From Vandiemenella viatica (Eukaryota; Arthropoda; Insecta; Orthoptera; Morabidae), in the NCBI GenBank assembly GCA_031002005.1, contig CM061919.1, positions 11,355,687 to 11,419,686 on the forward strand: a DNA stretch of 64,000 bases, in the 5' to 3' direction. Of this stretch, positions 43,985 to 52,786 are shown in pieces (the first letter of the stretch is position 1; each line of letters begins with the position of its first letter). The notes beneath the pieces are model-generated. The model had not been told where the DNA came from, did no database searches, and saw nothing but the letters and a program-made list of their open reading frames with translations. The translations under genes and the position numbers were made by a program.

Positions 43985-44323
43985 CAACCATAGCAAGTTG
44001 CGATCAATCCTTCAGTAAGATAAAACTAATACTTTTGTATCTGAGGGCTACAATGGGTCAAGAAAAGTTATGTGATGTAGCTTTGCTCAGAGTTGAGTGA
44101 GAAGACACCGAAGAAACAGATTTCTAAAATTTTATTAATCTATTTGCATCCCAGAAGGCGAAGAAGGTGCAATTTTAATTTTAAGACTATTAAACAATTT
44201 TGTTCTAAAGCAGAAAGTATAAGTATTATTTAGTGTATCTCTTTATTTTATATTTAAATAGTATATGAAAGGGTGCAACTTCAATGCTTGTCCTAGGCAC
44301 CATTTCCAATTGGTACGCCCCTG

Positions 44324-44529
44324 GGTAAGTGAATTGGAACATGAAATAAAATCAAGTAAAAAACCCTCTAAAACTAACCCTTTTTTTCACTATCATTATC
44401 TTCAGAGCTTAAGGCATATATTATTTGTTCTTTCTTCCAAAATTTTCCTGTTTTCACCTTTTCGAAGGATGGCTGATCTTCCTTCTTTCTTGTTTTGGAC
44501 TGTAATTTAGGTGCACTTATATGGTCTAG
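44324..44529. other. No gene recognised
   Basis: AT-rich spacer between the hAT end and the next LINE fragment. Confidence 0.4.
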
Positions 44530-45080
44530 TGTCTTTCTTGCATATTTTATGTTCTGTCAATTTCTTTCTATGTCTAAATATTTCCTCATTTAAGTTTAAG
44601 ACTTTATTTCTTTACTTTGTTTCCTATCCAGTAAAATGTGACCAGCTACTGGAAATTTCATCTCAGATGATTCTTTCTTCTTGATTTGTTGTTTAGTCAG
44701 CTCTATGATTAATGATGGTACTGCTATTACTTAGTAAATCTTCACCATTGTGTCTTATCTGGTGTTCTTAAAATTTCTTTTGATTGCTCATCATCAGTAC
44801 TGAAATTTCTCTATTGTAGTAATAAAATCATCACTCCTTGTGAAGCTAACATCATATCCTAAATATAAAAATTTGTTTTTGTACTATTATCCCATAATTA
44901 AAAACAATTTTAGACCAAATTGGTTTATTTCACCTGAGGGCTATTACTTTCAGTTTATCTGAGGAAATTTCAAATTATAATCACTTAGATTATTTACCAT
45001 TTAGTACAGCTTTCATTGCATCATTCTCCATCCATCTAAAATTTACCTGATTGTAAGCATTGTATTTGATATAGTATCCT
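44530..45080 (-). pseudogene. Non-LTR RT C-terminal fragment
   Basis: Minus strand: FLYLGYDVSFTRSDDFITTI (about 44875), then MVKIY*VIAVPSLIIELTKQ and KKESSEMKFPVAGHILLDRK (44700-44630), and EEIFRHRKKLTEHK (44590). These match the LGYDI, KFYKVMAVPVLLYGSE and EMRFLRAVAGY..DRKRN blocks of a LINE type distinct from the others here. Stops are frequent. Confidence 0.6.
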
Positions 45081-45229
45081 TAGCTTTAAAACTGTGAGGT
45101 AATCATTTCTGTCATTTCCTAATGACATTATTAAATGAGGAATTATAGTGTGTTGTGTTTAGTAGCGCAAAATAAAACAAATGTCAATGCAGTTCATCCC
45201 TAGAACAAGGCCAAAGTAAATTAGAAGAA

Positions 45230-45340
45230 ACACCAGGATGTAATGCCATCTTGGAAACTATACATAGTGTTCACTGATTATGGAAAAGTGTTTAGTATGA
45301 TGAATACAGAGAAATTGTTTCTGAATATGTTAAAATAATT
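45230..45340 (+). pseudogene. Short RT fragment
   Basis: The plus strand reads TVFTDYGKVFSMMNTEKLFL, corresponding to the FIDFEKAFDSV(D)REKLW block of LINE reverse transcriptases. It directly adjoins the 3' tail of the minus-strand SINE. Confidence 0.45.
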
Positions 45341-45507
45341 CTGTGTGCTTGTAATGACCTGATGACAGGGTTTCTATTGGCTGCGCATTCCACCCCTGTT
45401 GTAACCACCTTAACCTAACTTGGCAATCCTATTGGGTAGAGGGGACCTACAGTTTAACATGGAATCCAAATCATGGAAGCGTTCTGGCGTACTTCACATT
45501 ACACAGC
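45335..45507 (-). mobile_element. SINE family S1, 3' part (split copy)
   Basis: The minus strand reads CTGTGTAATGTGAAGTACGC, GGGGTGGAATGCGCAGCC and AGAAACCCTGTCAT, ending near AATTATT. This is the 3' body of the SINE at 2073-2347. It continues, after removal of the LTR element 45514-52303 and one AGGTTA, into 52304-52428. Confidence 0.85.
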
Positions 45508-45513
45508 AGGTTA

Positions 45514-45853
45514 TGGGGATACGTTACCCATATAAACAATATCGTAGACTACGATTTATAAGACGAAACTCTTATCATGTCTTTAATGCAACCAATAAAC
45601 AACACATACACATATGCACGTTACATTAAAATAACAAATCAATGTGAATGTTAATAATACTTCCAGCTTTGCGGCAATGTAGTCTACGTGTTTAGCACGC
45701 CTTGCCAATGGTGTACTCACTCTCTCTCTCTGGTTGTTTTTATCGTTGCCCCAGTTATGGTCAGCGAGCATCGTTCATACTGCGTTAGCAGCCGCCGCGA
45801 CAACGACGGAACTGCGCTGACAACTGTTAAGGCCACGATGTGTTTCCGCCACA
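45514..45853 (-). repeat. 3' LTR of the CsRn1-like element
   Basis: 340 bp. On the minus strand it starts TGTGGCGGAAACAC and ends GTATCCCCA. A purine tract GTGGGGGGCTGG (minus, 45865-45854) precedes it. Confidence 0.92.
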
Positions 45854-45878
45854 CCAGCCCCCCACGGAGTTGATGAGG

Positions 45879-46980
45879 CTACGGCTGAAGATGTTTGGGG
45901 AACTTTACCCGGCGACCGGATCTTGTGGTTCTCGGATTGTCCGGTGTATCGTGATCTGTAGTTGTTGTTGCTTTGTTGACTGATGTACTAGGTAGTTCTG
46001 TCACAGCACTATGTTCGATATTAGTACAATTGTCATTGAGCAGAAAGGCAGGTTTCACTCTTTCTATGCTGACACGTACTGGTTTATCCTTGTTTAAAAC
46101 AGTTAAAGTTCTATCCCGGCGATCTAACACGTGGGGTGGGCCAGTGTATGGTGGCTGCAGGGCACCACGTACTGAATCATCCCGAAGATACACGTGAGTG
46201 CACGTTTCGAGGTCCTTGAAAACAAAGGTCGAACTGTGACCATGTCTGGTGGCTGGTGTTGGACGTAGTCTGCAGCATTTGTTGACGTAGTTTGTCCACG
46301 AAGTCGGATGTATCTTCCAGACGTTCTTCCGTCGTGGTGCACAGTAATTCACCTGGGAGGCGTAGTGGTTCACCGTACACAAGTTCGGCAGAAGAGGTGC
46401 CGAGGTCTTCTTTGTAGGCACTACGAATACCGAGAAGAACGATGGGAAGGGCTTGCAGCCAGGACATACCGGGATGGCACATAATAGCTGCTTTGAGTTG
46501 ACGATGGAATCTCTCCACCATGCCATTGGAGCAGGGGTGCCAGCCAGTGGTGCGGATTCTTAGCGTTCCAGTCAAGAGACCCAGGTTCCGGAGCAGTACA
46601 GATTCAAACTGCCTGCCTTGGTCGGTGGTAATACGTAGAGGTGATCCAAATCGTGAAATCCAGCATGCTACGAATGCGTTGGCCACGTCCTCTGCAGTGA
46701 TGCGTTCTAAAGGCCAGACCTCTGGCCAGCGAGTAAATCTATCGATGGCTGTTAAGCAATAATGATAGTTTCCTGATGCTGGAAGTGGTCCGATTATGTC
46801 CAAATGAACATGTTGAAACCGGGCAGATGGCATTGTAAAGTTTCCGACTGGTGCGTTCGTGTGACGCAGTAACTTTGGCGCGCTGACAATCTTGGCAGGC
46901 TCGGACCCATGCGCGGCAATCTTTCGCCATGTTAGGCCAGACGAAACGTTCTGATACCAAACGAGTGGTAGCTCTGGCAC
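45879..46980 (-). pseudogene. Integrase region of the CsRn1-like element
   Basis: Minus strand: the zinc-finger remnant is CRAWVRACQDCQRAK (46930-46880). The core has FQHVHLDIIGPLP, LTAIDRFTRWPE, ITTDQGRQFES and NGMVERFHRQLK, containing the D, D and E positions (46830-46490). AYKEDLGTSSAELVYG follows. After a frameshift near 46340, the C-terminal part reads CTHVYLRDDSVRGALQPPY and GPPHVLDRRDRTLTV, with VSIERVKPAFL and a final TTRSGRRVKFP, stop near 45879. It inserts the cDNA copy into the genome. It is non-functional here because of frameshifts at the N-terminal finger and before the C-terminal domain. Confidence 0.9.
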
Positions 46981-46989
46981 CGGGATGAC

Positions 46990-48697
46990 TCAGGCCGTGA
47001 ACAGACGAAAAAGCTGCTTTTCGGAATGATGTGGTGATAAAGGGCCTGGGTTTTCCGGTTGAGGTGTCACAGAAGAGGATAGTGGTACTGCCAGGTACTG
47101 GGACACTTGCTCCAAGCGAAGTGATGTTTCGCCATTGATGAAAGAACGGATTTCCGGATCGTCCTTCTGAGAGTCTGCCAGAGCGGTAAAGTTCAAGTTT
47201 CTGTCTGCGATTCCATCGACCCGGGACAGTGCATCTGCGACTACATTGGAAGAACCTTCAATGTGTTCAATATTGGTGGTGAACTGCGCAATGAACGATA
47301 ATTGATTCAGTTACACAGGCGGGAGCTTGTCACGGCGTTGCCGAAACGCGTACGTGAGTGGCTTGTGATCGGTGTAAATTGTAAACTGGTGGGCTTCCAA
47401 GAAGTGCCTAAAGTGTTGGACGGCTTCGTAGATAGCGAGTAACTCGCGATAGTACGCTGGCCATTCTGATTGCTTTGGTGGAAGCTTCTTAGAAAAGAAG
47501 GCTAAAAGGCTGCCACGTAGCGTTTACATGCTGTTGTAGACAAGCCCCTACAGCTGTGTTGGAAGCATCAGTAAACAATCCTAGAGGTGCGTTGAGATCA
47601 GGATGAACTAGTAGCGTCGATTTGACAAGGCTGGCTTTGCAGGCATTAAACGTGCTTTCCAGGTTCTGATTCCAAGGTACAGGTTGAGAGCCTCGTAGGT
47701 TGGATACTGCTGAGAGGAGAGAAGCCTGGTATTCTGCTGCTGAAGGTAGGAAACAGTGGTAAAAGTTCACCATTCCCAAAAAGCGTCTGAGTTCACGGAC
47801 TGTCTGTGGAAGGGGGAAGTTTTGCAGAGCACTGATCCGATCTGGTAGTGGTCGAGTGCCAGCGGCAGATACTTCGTATCGCAAGAAGGTAACACTTGGA
47901 GAGGCTAAAACACTCTTGCAAGCGTTAACGAGAATCCCATAAGATGACAGTCTTTGGAAAAGTGATCGCAGATGGCGCTCGTGCTCTTCAGGGCCCTTAG
48001 AGAATACCGATATGTCATCTACATAGGCGAAGGTGAAGTCTAAGCCAGATAGGACTTCATCAATGAATCGCTGAAAGGTTTGACCGGCATTCCGCAACCC
48101 GAAAGACATAAACGGAAACTCAAAAAGTCCAAACGGTGTAATAATTGCTGTCTTTGAAATGTCGTCCGGGTTCACTGGAACCTGAGTGTAGGCTTTGACT
48201 AGGTCGACGACAGAGAAGATAGTGCATCCACGCAACTGGTGGCTGAAATCATGGAGATGGTGAGGTGGATACCTATCTGGAATAATCCGTGCATTGAGAG
48301 CTCGATAGTCTCCACAGGGACGCCAACCCTTGTCTTTCTTTGGGACCAGGTGAAGAGCCGAGGACCATGGTCCCTCTGAGCGGCGCGCAATGCCCTCCAT
48401 TAACATTGCTTCGAATTCTTTCTTAGCAATCTGAAGACGGTCTGGAGCGAGGCGACGAGCACGACAAGAGACAGGTGGTCCAGGTGTTGTGCAAATGAAA
48501 TGTATGGTAGAGTGCTTTATTTCTTTCGGCATTCCAGGTGGGCGCGTGAGATCTGGGAAATCTCGCAATATTTCATGAAAAACTGTTGTGGCCTTTAGTG
48601 ATTTCACACTAGGTTGCTTCCAGTCAGCCGGCTGTACAGGCACTGACAATCCTGTCAAGCTGTCAATGATATACTTGTTGTGACAATCAGGGAGCAA
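46990..48697 (-). pseudogene. Reverse transcriptase and RNase H of the CsRn1-like element
   Basis: The frame 48697-47489 encodes [65 protein letters not shown] and the catalytic YVDDISVFS. The RNase H start is [19 protein letters not shown] frameshift near 47500 breaks RNase H, whose remainder (ELLAIYEAVQHFRHFLEAHQ and ADALSRVDG) continues to about 47210. The connection to integrase is 47196-46990. The RT catalytic YVDD is intact. Confidence 0.92.
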
Positions 48698-48760
48698 GTG
48701 ATAATGTGCAAGGAAATCGGAGCCTATGATAGGAACAGCTACATCAGCTATTATAAATCT

Positions 48761-49000
48761 CTAAGATAAATCGCGCCGCAATCCGAGGTTCAGCTTGAGA
48801 AACAAAGTGCCATAGGTATGAACAGTAGAGTCATTTGCCGCTACAAGTTCATATTTGTTGCGTTGATGACGCCCTTTTAGAAAATCGTTCGGGAAACAGC
48901 ATAAATCAGAACCAGTATCGATTAAAAATTTATGTCTGCTCTTTCTGTCAAAGACAAAAAGGCGGTTACCTCCTGTTGGGCAGCCGTCTACCGCCATCAC
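48761..49000 (-). pseudogene. Aspartic protease of the CsRn1-like element
   Basis: The segment of 79 residues includes GGNRLFVFDRKSRHKFLIDT and the active-site DTGSDLCCFP, the retropepsin D-T-G signature. It ends at a stop before the RT frame. In the intact family it processes the gag-pol polyprotein. Confidence 0.85.
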
Positions 49001-49890
49001 TGGTTGCCGTTGGGGTTTAACTGAAAGTTACATGGTTGTTGGCATTTGCGAGCTTGGCCGTGAAAACGGCGGTGGTACCAGCAAACCTGAGAGGTGTCAG
49101 TACGCGGCGAAGAATCACGGCTGTTGTGAGCGTGCCGCGGCTTCGGAGAACGAGAACGTGTGCGAAATGAGGCTTGCAATGCAGCCAACTGCTGCGAAAG
49201 TTCTACTATGCGCTTTGCAAGCTGACTTACCTCGGTATTAGCAGGTAACATGCCGATAACATTAACATCGGCGTGCAGAGCATGTGTAGAAACTTCCATA
49301 ATTTTGTCGGCTAGTATTGCAACTTTGTCTAGTGGTGTGTCAGCTTGAGTTTGCAAGATAGCTTGTACCTGTAACGGGAGGCGCTGGATCCATAATTGCC
49401 GGAGGAGATTATCTTGCACTTGAGTGGCTCCAGCTAGTGATCTTAAGTGTCTTAAAAACTGGGATGGTTTTCGGTCACCAAGCTCTTCCTCCATTAACAG
49501 CTGGCGAACTCTCTGCTCTTCTGATGCAGAGAGGCGACGAATTAACTCGTTACGCAAGTGTTCAAATGCATTTTCAGGAGGTGGATTTATTATAATATCT
49601 TTTACTTCGGCCGCATAGCGGCTGTCCAGCTGTGAAATTATATAGGCGTAATGTCCGTGATGCCAAATTGTGCTTCTGCCTGTGCAAACCACAGTGCCGG
49701 TTTGTCCGGCCAGAAAACTGGTAATTTCACGGCAAGACGGTTAACAGATGTGCCAACCTGCGAGACTGTAGATTGCGCCGGTTGCTGTTGAAGCATTTGC
49801 TGTCGCAGAAAGTAATTTTTTGCTCCTGTAGCTGGCGTAGTTGTTCTTGGAGTTCGTCCATTGATCAAAAGAGTTCGGATTTTTTGTCGT
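48997..49890 (-). pseudogene. Gag of the CsRn1-like element
   Basis: The first part (49880-49645) encodes LAVKLPVFWPDKPALWFAQA and EAQFGITDITPI. After a frameshift near 49650 the frame 49692-48997 gives YIISQLDSRYAAEVKDII, PPENAFEHLRNELIRRL, RHLRSLAGATQVQDNLLRQL and, at the end, CWYHRRFHGQARKCQQPC. This is a C-x2-H-x9-C-x3-C finger, the CHCC arrangement known from CsRn1-type gag, rather than the usual CCHC. It precedes and overlaps the protease frame. Confidence 0.9.
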
Positions 49891-49973
49891 CGGGGCCACC
49901 AATTATGGGGATACGTTACCCATATAAACAATATCATAGTCTACGATTTGTAAGACGAAACTCTTATAATGTC

Positions 49974-52023
49974 CGGTGCACTATCAAAAAAATGCGAATT
50001 ATTCATGTTGGTTTTCTAAAGAACTGATATGTAAAATAAAACAGAAGAAAATCGCTCATAGAAATTACAAGAAGAGAAGAACCAGCAGTAATTACATCGC
50101 ATTTAGTAATTTACGATCAGAATGCAAAAATCTAAGTACAGCTTGTTATAATAATTATATTGATAAAATTGAATATGATCTGAAAACTGACACCAAAAAA
50201 TTCTGGAGTTTTATTAAGAATAAGTGACGACACAGTGATGTTGACATTCCCTCAACCATGACCTGGAACAGCACAACTGTGAGTAATGGTGCTGATGTCA
50301 GCAACTTATTTGCATCATACTTCAAGAGCATATACAAAGAACCATCAGAACTTCTAAATGCTGATACTATGCATGACAGTAGCAGTAAATATCCAGATGT
50401 GAACCTCTCTAAATTTGAAGTTCACTTTGATGATGTATTTCATGAGCTTACACGACTGAACATAAATAAGGGTGCTGGACCCGACCAGATACCTAACATC
50501 TTATTAAGAAATTGTGCTGCTGGACTCTGTGAGCCAATCACTCACATCTTCAATAAGTCTCTTGAAACAGGAAGTTTTCCCTCAACATGGAAAATAGGAT
50601 ATATTAAACCCATACATAAATCAGGTGCAAAATCCGACATCAGCAAATATAGGCCAATTTGCATTCAATCCTCACTGGCAAAGCTTCTAGAGAAAATTGT
50701 CCTGCCACAGCTTACTTTTGCATTTAAAAATGTCGTAACCTCAAGACAGCATGGATTCTTTGGCAGAAGATCTACAACAATTAATCTCTACCTGTATGTT
50801 AACTTCATACTTAATGCTTTGAATAAAGGTCAGGATGTGCACTCTATATATACCGATTTTAGCAAGGCCTTTGACATGGTGAACCATGATATTCTGTTAA
50901 ATAAATTAAGTCGTTATGGTATAAGATCCAAGGCCTTGGATTGGCTTCGCTCTTACTTATCCGACAGACATCTACAAGTGCGAATTAATGGCCATTTGTC
51001 GAATGAGTACACTGTTATGTCTGGTGTGCCACAAGGTTCCCATCTAGGACCTATTCTATTCAGCATCTTCATAAATGACATTGGTGAAAAGTTTATGTCT
51101 GATTATTTGCTCTATGCTGATGATATGAAGATCTTCAGAGCTATTTACAGTGCTCATGACATTGATATATTACAACAAGATATCTCCGAGTTAGAGGTAT
51201 GGTGTCAGTTAAATAAGTTACACCTTACTATAGAAAAATGTGCTGTCATGATGTTTTCTCGACGTCTCAACCAGCTACCTGTTAATTACTCTATATGTGG
51301 TCAAAACGTGGGAACAGTCAATTCAGTTAAAGACTTGGGAGTGATAATCGATGACAGGCTTACCTTCTCAGAGCACATTAATTACATAACTCAGCGAGCA
51401 TTTCGTGTCCTGGGTTTCATATGTAGAGCTGGTAAAGAATTCAAAAACATTAATACATTGTTTCTACTTTTCTCTGCCAATGTCAAACCGTTACTTGATT
51501 ATGGTAGTATTGTATGGATCACCCTTTACAGACCAGCAAATTAGCCGTGTCGAAAAAGTTCAACGCAAGTTTTGTAAGTTTCTGTTACACTATTTTCATC
51601 GTGAAAACATGGAAGATGTGTGTGATGTATATCAACATTATAAGATTAACAGCTTGCAAAGTCAGAGGCAGTTGACTGATCTATGCTTCTTCTACAAAGT
51701 CATCAATGGACTTATTGATTCACCAGATATACTCGAACAATTCCAATTTAATTGCTCTAGGGTAGACCTACTGAACAAGACGACTGCTGGATGCTGTCAA
51801 ACCCAACAAAAATTATGTCGCTTCTGGGCCGTACCATAGGATAGTAAACCTGGTTAACCTATATGCAACCAATGTCAACTTCTTTGGAGGTTCTTATACT
51901 GGACTGATCTCCAACATTAAAATACCTTTGTGAATCACTTATTCATTATGTAGCTTGTATGTTGATTGATAAATTTTATTTCAATATGTACAAAGCCTGA
52001 TTGGCGTTTAAATAAATAAATAA
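49974..52023 (+). mobile_element. 5'-truncated LINE inside the LTR, TAAA tail
   Basis: A 2.05-kb non-LTR insertion ending in a (TAAA)n tail (about 52008-52023). ATAATGTC flanks it (49966-49973 and 52024-52031), though part of the right copy overlaps the tail. It contains most of the reverse transcriptase and its C-terminus but no endonuclease, as usual for target-primed 5' truncation. Confidence 0.92.
49985..51935 (+). pseudogene. LINE reverse transcriptase, nearly intact
   Basis: One frame (49976-51544) reads YSCWFSKELICKIKQKKIAH, CYNNYIDKIEYDLKTDTKKF, an in-frame TGA at 50225-50227, then RLNINKGAGPDQIPNILLRN, KPIHKSGAKSDISKYRPIC, RQHGFFGRRSTTINL, YTDFSKAFDMVNHDILLNKL, MSGVPQGSHLGPILFSIFIN and the catalytic LLYADDMKIF. 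A frameshift near 51520 leads into VEKVQRKFCKFLLHYFHREN, and another near 51780 into LLDAVKPNKNYVASGPYHRI and the end SYTGLISNIKIPL. Only one stop and two frameshifts separate it from an open frame, so the insertion is fairly young. It is jockey/CR1-group in character. Confidence 0.9.
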
Positions 52024-52303
52024 ATAATGTCTTTCATGCAACTAATAAACAACACATACACATATGCACGTTACATTAAAATAACAAATCAATGCGAATG
52101 TTAATAATACTTCCAGGTTGGCGGCAATGTAGTCTCCGTGTTTAGCACACCTCACCAACGGTGTACTCACTCTCTCTCTCTGGTTGTTTTTATCGTTGCC
52201 CCAGTTATGGTCAGCGAGCATCATTGATACTGCGTTAGCAGCCGCCGCGACAACGACAGAACTGCGCTGACAACTGTTAAGGCCACGATGTGTTTCCGCC
52301 ACA

Positions 52304-52428
52304 AGGTTATGCCAGAGGTGAAGGTAGGGTTAAGGGTCTTTGAAAATCCCTGCCATGACAGGGATTTGAACTGGGGACCTTTTGATCCCGAGTCAGTCAT
52401 GTTAACCAATGAGTCACCAGACCACTCC
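52304..52428 (-). mobile_element. SINE family S1, tRNA-like 5' part (split copy)
   Basis: The minus strand starts GGAGTGGTCTGGTGACTC, then TTGGTTAACATGACTGACTC, a B-box-like CAGTTCAAATCCC, GGGATTTTCAAAGACCCTT and TTCACCTCTGGCATAACC. It matches the head and early body of 2073-2347. The remainder is at 45335-45507, on the other side of the LTR element. Confidence 0.85.
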
Positions 52429-52786
52429 TTCTGATTATGTCAGACAAAGGAGACACCCAACATATATAAATTGTGTTGTGTTCAATACAACATGTGAAAC
52501 ACATCTCAATAGAGTTCTGACCTTGCAGAAATGTCAGCATTTAATGCTATACATTGTGCAAGCTGGGAAGTATGGTAATTATTTATTCTGGCACTCAGAA
52601 ATCTATAAGCTCTCTCCTGCATACCATGAATATCATTTTCTTTATTACTTGTGTAACTTTCCTAGCTTCGTCTCCTCATATTTCTCTTTTCTCTCTTAAA
52701 TATAACTGTTCTTCTTTTGAACTCATTTGCTTTTTCTACAGTTAGTTTGATTTTGGATATGTTTCACATGTGCCTCTTTCTGCTAT
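52429..52786. other. No gene recognised
   Basis: Spacer of AT-rich sequence ending at the TTAA target of the piggyBac element. The plus-strand frames here have no recognisable similarity. Confidence 0.45.

Larger units (their letters stand above)
41737..44130 (+). pseudogene. hAT transposase (ZMYM-like), decayed and interrupted
   Basis: Blocks in order: MKQIFPKKHESGYEGWKN (41737, the N-terminal KHESG..KRK motif); an acidic linker (42130-42240); ITGKSVLTDGLKTELITMG and YIQNTEGPFQPTY (42320-42430); TAQKKSAFCICCLIFSQ, the cysteine block normally reading AVFCFYCKLF (42515); DEFAHWKAHEWLTAHENV (42597); and WKEMEINFAANRG (42665). After much decay comes IMLTIATTIAS (43425), and at 43960-44100 the C-terminal dimerisation domain STIASCDQSFSKIKLIL and LRATMGQEKLCDVALL. 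The SINE 41938-42127 and the fold-back element 43461-43984 interrupt it. The catalytic core is too decayed to judge. Confidence 0.8.
38433..44323 (+). mobile_element. Decayed hAT transposon with nested insertions
   Basis: The left end GAGTGGTGTACCTATGG with a subterminal CCTTGGGCACCAATGAAAG, and the right end with TCCTAGGCACCATTTCCAAT followed by TGGTACGCCCCTG, are inverted relatives over roughly 55 bp. Between them on the plus strand lie transposase blocks in the right order (41737 to about 44130). The 8-bp flanks do not match, so the pairing of ends is inferred. Nested inside are a CR1-A LINE, a fold-back repeat, a SINE and a second fold-back element. Confidence 0.6.
49906..52303 (-). repeat. 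5' LTR of the CsRn1-like element, split by a LINE
   Basis: The LTR pieces 49906-49973 and 52032-52303 add up to 340 bp, the same as the 3' LTR, once the LINE and one copy of its ATAATGTC duplication are removed. Confidence 0.93.
45508..52309 (-). mobile_element. CsRn1-like Ty3/gypsy element, nested in a SINE
   Basis: The minus-strand element spans 45514-52303 (about 4.7 kb after removal of the internal LINE). It is flanked by AGGTTA at 45508-45513 and 52304-52309. The 340-bp LTRs differ at 17 positions by my count (about 5%). A primer site matching tRNA-Trp (minus strand TGGTGGCCCCGACG, 49903-49890), the CHCC gag finger and TRSGR near the integrase C-terminus point to the CsRn1 clade. All domains of a full element are present but broken by several frameshifts. 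Confidence 0.93.
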
